Shown here one piece after another: positions 1 through 7,453 of a DNA stretch of 42,534 bases. A program made the translations under genes and the position numbers. The notes beneath the pieces are model-generated. The model did no database searches. It saw only the letters and a list, made by a program, of their open reading frames with translations, and had not been told where the DNA came from. Source of the stretch: Chloroflexia bacterium (lineage in GTDB: Bacteria; Chloroflexota; Chloroflexia; Thermomicrobiales; CFX8); the NCBI GenBank assembly GCA_030431755.1, contig JAUIIK010000033.1:1-42534 (forward strand), read 5' to 3'. Within the stretch, counting starts at the first letter, position 1, and each line of letters begins with the position of its first letter.

Positions 1-362
1 CGGAGTACACCGTCGACGCGAACAAGCAACTGGCGGTGATCGCGCTGATCGAGAATGTCGCGGCGCTGGACGAGCTGCCCGAGATTCTGGCGGTCGAGGG
101 CATCACCGCCGTCACGATTGGCCCGGCTGACCTGTCGCAATCGCTCGGCCACCCTGGTAACCGGCATCATCCGGATGTCGAAGCAGCCATCGACCAGATC
201 ATCACGACGGCAATCGACGCGGGCGTGCCAGTCGGCATCAACACCTCGACCGGCGCGGACGCCAAGGCAGCCCGCGACCGCGGCTGTCTCCAGACGAGCG
301 TCACTTCCTGGGGTCTACTTGGGAGCGCCTCCCGTGCCTACCTTGCGGCTGCGGCGGAATAA
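1..362 (+). CDS. HpcH/HpaI-type aldolase, C-terminal part (5' cut by window edge)
   Basis: The frame is open from the first complete codon (position 3) to a TAA at 360-362, so the start lies outside the window. The visible ~119 residues fit the C-terminal third of the HpcH/HpaI aldolase / citrate-lyase beta barrel: 'ALIENVAALDELPEIL' (the conserved ALIE strand), 'AVTIGPADLSQSLG' (metal/phosphate-binding loop) and 'HPDVEAAIDQI'. Family members are cytoplasmic class II aldolases that cleave or form 2-keto-3-deoxy sugar acids or related hydroxy-keto acids with a divalent metal. A GTG at 36 is internal and not a likely start. The adjacent leftward operon contains a SelA/DgaE-like enzyme; in known glucosaminate catabolism such enzymes work with a keto-acid aldolase, but the two units converge here, so shared function is only a guess. 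Confidence 0.8.
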   Translation, partial: EYTVDANKQLAVIALIENVAALDELPEILAVEGITAVTIGPADLSQSLGHPGNRHHPDVEAAIDQIITTAIDAGVPVGINTSTGADAKAARDRGCLQTSVTSWGLLGSASRAYLAAAAE

Positions 363-458
363 TCTCAAGATCGGCGTAGGGCCGGGTCTCGTCCCCGGCC
401 GCGTTTGGCTCATGTACTGGGAGTACGCATCTCCTCCCGATCCGACGTTCAGGACGAT

Positions 459-565
459 GTCATCCTGAGCGAAGGTTTTACGGAGCCGAAGGATCTATTC
501 ATTCCATCGCAGCTCCGGCCTGGTCACAAGATCCTTCGGCTGCACTCCGTTTCGCTCAGGATGAC
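459..565. repeat. Imperfect inverted repeat, dispersed TCATCCTGAG/GAAGGATCT family
   Basis: The left arm 459-496 and right arm 529-565 are reverse complements over most of their length. They share GTCATCCTGAGCGAA at the outer ends and GCCGAAGGATCT at the inner ends, with a mismatched middle and a 32-nt loop. It lies between the converging ends of the aldolase and the aminotransferase. A degenerate relative is at 37073-37214, so this is a family and not a local terminator. Similar short palindromes are common in Chloroflexota and some other genomes (general knowledge). It could be a REP/MITE-like element or act as a bidirectional terminator. Confidence 0.75.
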
Positions 566-639
566 GCAATGGTAAGAGCTGAGTGCCAACCCACAATTGC
601 GGGACGCTGGAATTCTGCCAGGATCGGGGCGCATGGGTA

Positions 640-1818
640 TCAGGGCTGATTGCCCAATTCTCCCAACGCATCGAGCAGCCCTTCGACCTCCTCTTCGAGC
701 AGGAAAAAGGGCAGGCTGGTGCGGATGCCGGGCCGGCCGTGGGGGACCGGTTTGACCATGATGTTGTGCTGCTCCCGGAGCGTCGAGGTCAGTTCTGGGC
801 CCGACCAGCCGGCGAGATCCAGGCTGACGAGCGCCGCAGACTGAGCCGCCGGCCCTGGCGTCAGTAGCGTTGCGCCGTTGATCTCCCGCAGGCCGTCCTT
901 GAGCATCGTCGTCAGGTCGGCGGTGCGCGCCCAGATCGCGTCGATGCCGTAGCTATCCAGCCAATCGGCGGCGAAGGCCCAGGTATGGACGAGCGGCCAG
1001 GACCAGGGGCCGAACTGGAAGCGCTCGGCGCTGTCGTGGAGCGCGTAGGTCGCCGTGGCGTAGTCGAGCCAGGCCTCGGCCCGGCCGCCGGCGTAGCGCA
1101 CGTGCAGGTCGTCGAGGCGGTCGCGCCGGACATAGAGCAGGCCGGCGGCATAGGGACTGTACATCCATTTATAGGAGAGGATGCCGGCGAAGTCGCAGCC
1201 CAGCTCGTGCAGGTCGATCGGGAAGAGCCCGGCTGAGTGGGCCATGTCGACGAAGCTGTACGCGCCAGCGTCACGGGCCGCCTCGCAGATGGCGCGGGTC
1301 GGCAGCCGGTAACCCAGGTCAGTTGTGACGTGGCTGAAGGCGACTAGCCTGGTGCGGTCGTTCATCCGGCTCGTGTAGGCCGCGAGCTGCGCTTCCAGGT
1401 CGGCTGCGAGCGGTACCTGCACGACGTCGACTCCCTCGACATCGCGCAGGTGCAACGCTGCCAGCAGCAGCGCCTCTTCCTCGTCCGCCGAGATCAACAC
1501 GCGGTCGCCTGGTTGCCAGTCGATTCCACGCAGCACCGTCTGAAAACCCTCGCTGACGCCGCGCATGAGCGCCAGCTCCTCCGGCTCGGCGTTGAAGAAG
1601 CGTGCCAGCCGGGTCATCGACGCGGCCCGGCGCGGGTATTCCTCGTCCGGGTAGACGATGTGCATTGGACCGCGCTCGTAGAGCTCGCGCATCAGCCGGG
1701 CGTGCTCGGCGGCGATGGGTCCGGGCGTCACGCTGACGCCGCCATTCTGGAACCAGGTGTAGCGTTCCAGCGGCGGAATGCCGGCGCGGATGTCCTCGAT
1801 TGCGGCGCGGTCGATCAT
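640..1818 (-). CDS. Class V aminotransferase-fold PLP enzyme (cysteine desulfurase/isopenicillin epimerase-like)
   Basis: The 392-residue product is a full-length fold-type I PLP enzyme of the class V aminotransferase family. Visible landmarks are SHVTTDLGYRLP (162-173, cofactor-side loop), the PLP-ring aspartate in DMAHSAG (D191, with H194 two turns on) and the Schiff-base lysine in SYKWMYSP (K217). The C-terminal domain ends with a GIRTSLPFFL strand. The family includes cysteine desulfurases, isopenicillin-N epimerase-like proteins and kynureninase; no cysteine-loop feature singles out a desulfurase, so the substrate is unknown. The start is ATG with GAGGAA about 9 nt upstream. It is the last gene of the leftward operon beginning at 5392, 45 bp after the M20 peptidase. 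Its company suggests it works on an amino compound released by the hydrolases. Confidence 0.85.
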   Translation of the reverse strand: MIDRAAIEDIRAGIPPLERYTWFQNGGVSVTPGPIAAEHARLMRELYERGPMHIVYPDEEYPRRAASMTRLARFFNAEPEELALMRGVSEGFQTVLRGIDWQPGDRVLISADEEEALLLAALHLRDVEGVDVVQVPLAADLEAQLAAYTSRMNDRTRLVAFSHVTTDLGYRLPTRAICEAARDAGAYSFVDMAHSAGLFPIDLHELGCDFAGILSYKWMYSPYAAGLLYVRRDRLDDLHVRYAGGRAEAWLDYATATYALHDSAERFQFGPWSWPLVHTWAFAADWLDSYGIDAIWARTADLTTMLKDGLREINGATLLTPGPAAQSAALVSLDLAGWSGPELTSTLREQHNIMVKPVPHGRPGIRTSLPFFLLEEEVEGLLDALGELGNQP

Positions 1819-1863
1819 GGCTCGCAGTTCCTCGTCTTCGGTGTCATCCTTGCGCCTCGGCTG

Positions 1864-3054
1864 TCAGCTTGTGTTTGCGACGCCACAGTAGCGTGTCGCG
1901 GCCAGCGCGTACACGGTGGCCGCGCTGGTGACGCGGTCGACGGAGACCCACTCGTCATCGCCGTGGGCAGTCTCATTGGATGGGCCGTAGTAGAAGGTCG
2001 GGATGCCGGTCCCGGCGACGTAGATGTTCGCGTCGCCGACGATCCGCTCGCCGACATACTCGGCCTTAGCGCCGGTGACTTCCTGGTGCGCGGCGGCGAC
2101 GGCTTGAACCGCCGGGTCGTCGGGCGCCGTCTCGAAGGGCTCGCGTTCGTGCTCCATCGTGACGCGCAGTTCCAGGTTTCCGGCAGCGGCAATCGGGGCT
2201 GCCAGCGCGCGCAGCTCGGCCAGCGCGTCGCTGGCGGTCATCCTGGCAGTCCAGCGGCGTGTTCCGACCAGACGGCAGCGGCCGGGTGTGCGGTTGAAGT
2301 AGTCGCCGGCTGCGGCGATGCCGAGGTCGATGCGTTCGGGACCGGCCAGCGGGTGGTTCGTCGTCTCGTCGAGCTCCTGCTGGAAACTGTCGAGCCGCTG
2401 GATCAGAGCGCCCATGGCGCGGATCGGATTCTCGCCGAAGGGCACGTAGCGCGTGTGGCGGCCGCCGAGCGGCGAGTCAAGCAGGATCTCGAAGTTGAGC
2501 GAACCCATGCTCATGATCCAGAGCGCGTCGCGGCCTTCGACGATGAGGATGCGGTCGGCGGCGATGCGCCCGTTGCGCAGATCGTCGACGAGCGCTAGCG
2601 GACCATCCTTGGCAGCCTCCGGCTCCTCGTGGCCGACGACTGCGGTCAGCCAGAGATCGCCGGCGAGCCGGACACCGCTTTCGATCAACGCTTTGACTGC
2701 GCCGAGCGCCGCCGCCATGCCGCCCTTCATGTCGGTTGCGCCGCGGCCGCTGATTCGGTCGCCGTCGCGGCCCGGCGGTGGGCAGTTGTTGAGCGGAATC
2801 GTGTCGAGGTGGCCGTTCAACATCAGCGCCGGTCCGCCGCCCGTGCCCGGCAGACGGGCGTAAAGGTTGTTCCGGCCCGGTGTCACCTCGCGCACGTCGA
2901 CGGCGAGACCTAGCTCCCGCAACTGCTCCTCGTAGTAGGCGCAGACGGCCGCTTCGTCCATCGTGACACTCGGAATCTCGACCAGCGCCAGCGTCTGGGC
3001 CGCCAGCCATTCGGCGTCGATAGCGGGTTGGATCTGGCGCAGCAGGTCGCGCAT
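1864..3054 (-). CDS. M20-family metallopeptidase/deacylase (ArgE/DapE/CPG2-like)
   Basis: This 396-residue protein carries the M20 zinc-site motifs in order: NGHLDTIP (H82, D84), GRGATDMKGG (D108 as bridging ligand), GHEEPE (catalytic E143 with metal ligand E144), VEGRD (E173) and a late AHGDDEW (histidine ligand). The dimerisation (lid) domain lies between about 185 and 300. Relatives hydrolyse N-acyl or peptide bonds of small substrates (acetylornithine, succinyl-diaminopimelate, carboxypeptidase G2 substrates). The 'ATDMKGG' and 'NGHLDT' forms are closest to the ArgE/DapE branch. The start ATG shares its A with the TGA of the upstream C45 gene (TGATG at 3056-3052), so translation is probably coupled. 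Which acyl or peptide bond it cuts cannot be told from sequence. Confidence 0.88.
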   Translation of the reverse strand: MRDLLRQIQPAIDAEWLAAQTLALVEIPSVTMDEAAVCAYYEEQLRELGLAVDVREVTPGRNNLYARLPGTGGGPALMLNGHLDTIPLNNCPPPGRDGDRISGRGATDMKGGMAAALGAVKALIESGVRLAGDLWLTAVVGHEEPEAAKDGPLALVDDLRNGRIAADRILIVEGRDALWIMSMGSLNFEILLDSPLGGRHTRYVPFGENPIRAMGALIQRLDSFQQELDETTNHPLAGPERIDLGIAAAGDYFNRTPGRCRLVGTRRWTARMTASDALAELRALAAPIAAAGNLELRVTMEHEREPFETAPDDPAVQAVAAAHQEVTGAKAEYVGERIVGDANIYVAGTGIPTFYYGPSNETAHGDDEWVSVDRVTSAATVYALAATRYCGVANTS

Positions 3055-4160
3055 CAGGCGTCCAGTGTGTAGCTAACGAACGGGCTCTCGCACGGCGGGC
3101 CGTAGGAAATATGCAGCCGTCCGCTAGCAGGCTCGGCGACCAGCGCAGCGACCGTCTGCCCGGCCTGCTCGAAGCCGTCGGCCGGATCGACGGAACGTGG
3201 ATGGCGACAGATCGAGGCCGGGTGGTTGTCGTGGTCGCGGAGCAGCGCTTGCAACGCGTCCACGGTCAAGGATCCGAAGCGTCTGCCAAGCAGCGTGTCG
3301 ATGCGCTCCTGTCGCGGAAAGGAGTCGGTGACGGACTGCTGGTGATTCTCCTCGGTGGCGTACTGGCTGGCGCAGAAGTGGTTGGCGTGGGCGATGAAGC
3401 CCGCGCCGTCGTCGTGGATGAACGCCGGGCCGGCGGTTGTCGCTTCGACATCGAGGATCGCGCCGCGCCCGTCGCAGACGACGTAGTTGCCGTTCGACGC
3501 CAGCGGTAAGCGCTCGAAGAGATCCACGACCTCCGCTAGCGAGCTGCACTCTAGCAGCAGGCGCTTGAACGGGTAGTGCGGCAGGCCGAAACGCGCTGGC
3601 GGGCCACCCTCGCCGAGATCGTTGGCGAACTGGGCGACTCCGGCGCTATTCAGCCCGTGGTAGCCGAGCATGCCGCCAAAGGTCCACATCAACATTTTCG
3701 GCTTGTCAACGGGTTCCAGGCGCAGGACGTAGCCGAAATCCATCACATTCGGCAGGGTGTCGCTCGTCTGGCCGATCAGCGGCTCGCCGTTGGCGGTTCC
3801 GCCGGCTGAGATGACGAAGGATGTGCAGCCCTCTTCCGGGGCCGTGCCCAGCGCGGCCCGGACGTTGACCGCCAGCGCTTCGTGGAACGCGATGCCTGCG
3901 CCCTCGGCAAGCCCCTGGAGCTCCTCGACGAGGTGCGGGCAGTAGCGCTCGAAGAGCGGCAGAAAGGTCAGCGCCCGCCGCTTGAACTGCTCGCCAGAGA
4001 ATCCGAGCGACGAGCGCAGCGCATCGAGATGCGCGCCGATGCGTACCGCCGCCTGCTCGCCATGTTGCCTGCCAAGTCCCCGATGCGTTCCGGCCGCGCG
4101 GTAGAGCGGGTAGGCCGGCGCGTGTTCCGCGGCATCGAGTGGAAGCGCTGTGGAGGTCAC
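3054..4160 (-). CDS. C45 peptidase / acyl-CoA:6-aminopenicillanate acyltransferase-like Ntn hydrolase
   Basis: The 368-residue product matches the C45 (acyl-CoA:6-APA acyltransferase-like) family of Ntn hydrolases. The expected order is seen: an N-terminal helical pro-segment with GRQHGEQ (~30-36), then GCTSFVIS, where C112 after glycine would become the N-terminal nucleophile after self-cleavage, then GQTSDTLPN (~132-140), a strand pair and a C-terminal half with NHF and RxxR-type loops. Bacterial relatives are mostly uncharacterised amide hydrolases or acyl transferases. The start is GTG at 4160 with only a weak SD (GGGG). It sits 26 bp after the SelA-like gene and overlaps the M20 gene by one base. 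Side-by-side amide hydrolases suggest that the pathway opens an N-acyl bond, which is inference. Confidence 0.82.
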   Translation of the reverse strand: MTSTALPLDAAEHAPAYPLYRAAGTHRGLGRQHGEQAAVRIGAHLDALRSSLGFSGEQFKRRALTFLPLFERYCPHLVEELQGLAEGAGIAFHEALAVNVRAALGTAPEEGCTSFVISAGGTANGEPLIGQTSDTLPNVMDFGYVLRLEPVDKPKMLMWTFGGMLGYHGLNSAGVAQFANDLGEGGPPARFGLPHYPFKRLLLECSSLAEVVDLFERLPLASNGNYVVCDGRGAILDVEATTAGPAFIHDDGAGFIAHANHFCASQYATEENHQQSVTDSFPRQERIDTLLGRRFGSLTVDALQALLRDHDNHPASICRHPRSVDPADGFEQAGQTVAALVAEPASGRLHISYGPPCESPFVSYTLDA

Positions 4161-4186
4161 TGATGGCCCCGCAATCGTGGTCTAGT

Positions 4187-5392
4187 TCAGGCGAGCCAGC
4201 GGACGAACGCGTCACCAACGGCACGCTCCGAGCGCGCCATCGAGCCGAGCCGCTCCCGCGCCGCAGCCTTCTCTTCGGCGGACATCCCGGCGAGGGCTTG
4301 CAGCCGTTCGGCGACGAAATCCATCTCGTCCTTCGAGATGTGGACTGGTTCGAGCAGGAACCAACCCTCGTCGGTATGGTGGTCACGCGGCTTGATCGAG
4401 GGCGTCGACTCCTTCAGGAGACTGGCGAGTTGGGCGGCGTCGAGCCCCAGTGTCTCGCAGTCGATGGCGAGCTTGACGCGGTAGACCGGCTGGCCGACCA
4501 GATCCTTCTGGATCGAGACCGCGATGCCCGTAAGCGCGCCGATCTTCTCGGCAAGCTGCTCGGCCCTGGCGCGTTGCTCGGATTCCCAGCCCTCGACGCC
4601 CTGTTGCTGGCGGTCTTCGATGGCGAGGATCGTCCCGAGGATGCCTTCCTTACCGACCTTCATCGGTCTGCCAATGCCCGCGTTCTGCAGGTAGAGCGCC
4701 TTGACGAGATCCTTGCGGCCGCAGACGACGCCCGCTGTCGGGCCCGACAGGTATTTCTGGCCGCTGAGGACGATCAGATCCGCGCCGCTGGCGACCATCC
4801 GCTCGATCTGGTGGTCCTGGGCCGCGCCGTCGATGATGACCGGCAGGCCGTGGTGGTGGAAGATCGAGACGAAGCGTTCGAGCTGGACATAACCATAGAG
4901 CGTCGTGTGGTGCGAGATAACGAACATCCCGGCGGCGGTCTCCGGGCCGATCACTGCTTCGATCTGCTCGGGCGTCGTCTTGTTGACTGTGCCGACCTCG
5001 ACCGGCGTCGCTCCGGCCAGCCGGATCATCTGTTCGAGTGGCGCGCCGAAGTTGACGGCGTGACCCTTCTGGACGATGACTTCGCCTGGCATGCCGGTCG
5101 TATCGGGCAGCCGGCCGATCTTCCCGGGCTCGTCGCCGGTCATGCAGGCGGCGACGCTGAGGGTGATCCCGGAGGCGGAGCAGGCCGTCACGACCCCGGC
5201 CTCCGCGCCGCTCCACTCAGCAATGCGCTCGCCGGCGCGCTGGAAGAGCTCGTCCATGTTCCAGTGGTGTCGCAGCCCCTCGGCGGCGGCGTCGATCACG
5301 GCGTCGCTACTGACCGATGTGCCGTAGACAGTCAACGGCCCGGAGAGGTTGATGACCGGCGTTAGCTCGTACTTCCGGTGCAACTCGCGCAT
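4187..5392 (-). CDS. SelA-like / D-glucosaminate-6-P ammonia-lyase-like PLP enzyme (copy 1)
   Basis: The 401-residue protein has the SelA-like PLP fold. It starts ELTPVINLSGPLT, contains VTACSASGITLSVAACMTG (PLP phosphate cup, ~68-85) and the subfamily motif RLPDTTGMPGEV (94-105), has D188 in VIIDGAAQDH and the PLP lysine K213 in LSGQKYLSGPTAG. Genuine selenocysteine synthases are usually longer and neighbour selB or tRNA-Sec, which are absent here. The DgaE-type ammonia-lyases or racemase/aldolase-like paralogues are therefore more likely. It is the first gene of the leftward operon ending at 640, reads from the promoter at 5683-5711 and has AGGT a few bases before its ATG. A paralogue with the same RLPDTTGMP motif lies at 37333-38472. 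Its substrate is unknown, probably an amino sugar acid or amino acid. Confidence 0.82.
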   Translation of the reverse strand: MRELHRKYELTPVINLSGPLTVYGTSVSSDAVIDAAAEGLRHHWNMDELFQRAGERIAEWSGAEAGVVTACSASGITLSVAACMTGDEPGKIGRLPDTTGMPGEVIVQKGHAVNFGAPLEQMIRLAGATPVEVGTVNKTTPEQIEAVIGPETAAGMFVISHHTTLYGYVQLERFVSIFHHHGLPVIIDGAAQDHQIERMVASGADLIVLSGQKYLSGPTAGVVCGRKDLVKALYLQNAGIGRPMKVGKEGILGTILAIEDRQQQGVEGWESEQRARAEQLAEKIGALTGIAVSIQKDLVGQPVYRVKLAIDCETLGLDAAQLASLLKESTPSIKPRDHHTDEGWFLLEPVHISKDEMDFVAERLQALAGMSAEEKAAARERLGSMARSERAVGDAFVRWLA

Positions 5393-5531
5393 AGCTACCT
5401 GCCCCTTTTGTCCAGTAAGGATAGGGCGGCAGCCTAGCCAGCGGCGGCGGAATTGTCAATCGAGCTATGAGGAGTATTGGCGGTGCGTGTGGGAGCAATC
5501 TCAGTGAGAGCGGCGGTAGCCGTGGGTTCCA

Positions 5532-5566
5532 GCGCATTGCCCGTGCCGGCAGAGCGGGCAATGCGC
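5532..5566. repeat. Perfect 12-bp hairpin in the 5' leader of the catabolic operon
   Basis: GCGCATTGCCCG (5532-5543) is the exact reverse complement of 5555-5566, around an 11-nt loop. It lies in the ~285-nt leader between the predicted start site (~5676) and the ATG at 5392. No T-run follows on either strand, so it is not a canonical intrinsic terminator. It may be a REP-like insertion or a leader structure. The rest of 5393-5757 holds no convincing gene. Confidence 0.6.
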
Positions 5567-5649
5567 GGCCCCCAGACTCGATCTCACATGTGGCGAACCG
5601 CGCGCGCAGGTCCCGCCACCAACCACGACGGCCCCATTGCCGCCACCGC

Positions 5650-5711
5650 GATATATCAAACACTGATATATCGACCGTCGATATAATACCGAGCTTGCGG
5701 ATCAATGTCAA
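5650..5711 (-). promoter_or_regulatory. Sigma-70 promoter overlapped by three 15-bp-spaced GATATATC boxes
   Basis: On the minus strand TTGACA (5711-5706) and TATTAT (5688-5683) are separated by exactly 17 bp, a near-consensus housekeeping promoter firing into the operon at 5392. On the plus strand GATATATC occurs at 5650-5657 and 5665-5672, and GATATAAT at 5680-5687. The starts are exactly 15 bp apart, the last box covers the -10, and the others cover the start site and early transcript. That is the geometry of a repressor operator array. No regulator gene is adjacent. The promoter reading is strong; the operator reading is inference. Confidence 0.72.
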
Positions 5712-5757
5712 CCGCGAATGCCAGCGCTCGTGCTCGGCCAGAGTGCGACCGCTCTCC

Positions 5758-7323
5758 TTATGCCGACACCGCGGCGCGTTCACGCTCGATTAGTTCGCGG
5801 CGCAATATCTTTCCAGATGGCGTTTTCGGGATCGCGTCGATGAACTCGACTAGCCGGATCTTCTTGTAGGGCGCGACCCGCTCGGCGACGTAGTCGATGA
5901 TCTTCTGCTCGCCCAGGTCAGCCTCGGTAACGACGAAGGCTTTCGGCAGCTCTCCGGCCTCCTCGTCCGGGCTGCCGATGACGGCGGCGTCGAGGATTTC
6001 CGGATGGCCCTTGAGGATGTCTTCGAGTTCGGCCGGCGCGACCTGGTAGGCCTTGTACTTGATCAACTCCTTGAGCCGGTCGACGATGTAGAAGTAGCCG
6101 TCCTCGTCAGCGTAGGCGATGTCTCCCGTCCGCAACCAACCGTCAGGCGTGATCGTCACTGCCGTCGCATCGGGTCGGTTTAGATAACCCTTCATCACCT
6201 GTGGTCCACGGACCCACATTTCGCCTTGCTCGTTGTAGCTCAATTCTTCGCCAGTGGCGGTGTCGACGATCTTGCCTTCGGTGTTGGGCAACAGCGGGCC
6301 GGTCGATCCGAGCACGATGTTGTCCGAGGGAGTCTTATGGGTGAACGGACTTGTCTCTGTCATGCCGAAGCCTTCGCATACCTTGCAATCGAGTCGCTGA
6401 CTGAACTGCAACGCAAGCTCCCGGCCGACCGGTGCTGCGCCGGAGATGACAACATCCAGGCTCGACAAGTCGAAACTGTCGACACGTGGATCTTTCGTCG
6501 CGGCAAGCAGGATTGGAGGTACCCAGCCCGTGCCGGTTACCCGATATTTCTCGATGCAAGCGAATGCCAACTCGAGGTCGAAGCGGGGTAGAAGCACTGT
6601 GGTCGCGCCGATAGCGAAACCATTGTGGGCGATACCACCGAGGCCGGCCATATGGTAAAGCGGCAATGCATTGAGCAGCACGTCGTCCTCGACCCAGAAA
6701 TTCGCTTCCATACTCTGGCAGATGTTGGCGACTATTGACTGGTGCGTGAGCATGACAGCCTTCGGCAAGCCGGTTGTGCCGCTCGATGATGGCAGCAGAC
6801 AGACAGCCCCAGGATCCGGAGACGTATCTTCAATGATCGCTGTGCTCTTGCTCAACTGCGTGAATGGTGTAGTTCCGGGTACGTCGCCAAAGGCGATGGC
6901 CGCGCGCAACCGGGTTGATGAGCGTACCGCTTCAATGCGGTCAAGCTGCTCCTGTGATCCGACGATCATCGCGGCATCGGTGTCGGCAAGTTGGTGCTGA
7001 AGTTCATGACTCGTATAGAGCGGATTGACCGTCGTGACGACTCCGCCAGCTAACAGAGCGCCGTAGTATGCGATCGGCCAGTCAAACGTGTTCGGGCTAT
7101 AAAGCGCGACGACTTCACCTGGCTGAAGGCCCAAGTCCACGTACCCGGCTGCGGCGCGGCGACTCGCCTCAATGACTTGCCCAAACGTGCGGGTCGCGCC
7201 GGTTTCGCCGTCTATGAATGCCACCTTGTTGGGCCGCTGAGCTGCCTGTTGCATAAGGAAATCCGGAAGTGAAATGCTTGCTGGAATCTCAATCTCCGGA
7301 TATGGACTCCTGAAGATCACCAT
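5758..7323 (-). CDS. AMP-forming acyl-CoA synthetase, 4-coumarate-CoA-ligase-like
   Basis: This 521-residue adenylate-forming enzyme has all ANL-family signatures. They are the P-loop-like LLPSSSGTTGLPKAV (177-190), the A4 region LPLYHMAG (220-227), GFGMTETSP (318-326, aromatic/adenine pocket), GWLRTGD with the AMP-ribose aspartate, the hinge VDRLKELIKYKAYQV, and the catalytic lysine in PKTPSGKILRREL (K505). It would activate a carboxylic acid as acyl-AMP and transfer it to CoA in the cytoplasm. Length and the GEMWVRG box suit 4-coumarate or medium/long-chain acyl-CoA ligases; the substrate cannot be fixed. The start ATG has an excellent SD, AGGAGGTGA, 7 nt upstream, and a promoter at 7374-7402 gives it its own transcript. 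Confidence 0.9.
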   Translation of the reverse strand: MVIFRSPYPEIEIPASISLPDFLMQQAAQRPNKVAFIDGETGATRTFGQVIEASRRAAAGYVDLGLQPGEVVALYSPNTFDWPIAYYGALLAGGVVTTVNPLYTSHELQHQLADTDAAMIVGSQEQLDRIEAVRSSTRLRAAIAFGDVPGTTPFTQLSKSTAIIEDTSPDPGAVCLLPSSSGTTGLPKAVMLTHQSIVANICQSMEANFWVEDDVLLNALPLYHMAGLGGIAHNGFAIGATTVLLPRFDLELAFACIEKYRVTGTGWVPPILLAATKDPRVDSFDLSSLDVVISGAAPVGRELALQFSQRLDCKVCEGFGMTETSPFTHKTPSDNIVLGSTGPLLPNTEGKIVDTATGEELSYNEQGEMWVRGPQVMKGYLNRPDATAVTITPDGWLRTGDIAYADEDGYFYIVDRLKELIKYKAYQVAPAELEDILKGHPEILDAAVIGSPDEEAGELPKAFVVTEADLGEQKIIDYVAERVAPYKKIRLVEFIDAIPKTPSGKILRRELIERERAAVSA

Positions 7324-7373
7324 GACGTCGTCACCTCCTGACGGAAATCGCTGGCGCGTCGGTTGGTTGTGTA

Positions 7374-7402
7374 GTCATAGTCTCGGCGAGATTTTGGAAC
7401 AA
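7374..7402 (-). promoter_or_regulatory. Predicted sigma-70 promoter of the acyl-CoA ligase gene
   Basis: On the minus strand TTGTTC (7402-7397) and TATGAC (7379-7374) stand 17 bp apart. The start site would fall near 7367, about 44 nt before the ATG at 7323, with the strong SD in between. Confidence 0.5.
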
Positions 7403-7415
7403 CGCATCGTGAGTT

Positions 7416-7451
7416 CTACGCATTCGTGCGGCAATTGCCGCCGATGCGTAG
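7416..7451. terminator. Nested palindrome at the 3' end of the LuxR-type gene
   Basis: CTACGCAT (7416-7423) pairs with ATGCGTAG (7444-7451) around GCGGCAATTGCCGC (7428-7441), itself a perfect 14-bp palindrome. It begins 3 bp past the stop of the regulator gene and lies just upstream of the ligase promoter. It could end the regulator transcript, though no T-run is seen, or be an operator for the ligase gene. Confidence 0.45.
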
Positions 7452-7453
7452 GC

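Noticed and set aside
1450-2598. A 382-codon plus-strand frame across the aminotransferase/M20 boundary
   Set aside because: It lies antisense to two genes with complete catalytic motifs and its product has no recognisable fold.
4139-5365. A 408-codon plus-strand frame antisense to the SelA-like gene
   Set aside because: Acidic, valine-rich shadow composition; the minus strand encodes the PLP enzyme with lysine and aspartate in place.
4187-5392. Selenocysteine synthase (selA)
   Set aside because: SelA-like fold, but no selB, selD or tRNA-Sec nearby, a shorter length, and a paralogue with the same non-SelA motif in the window.
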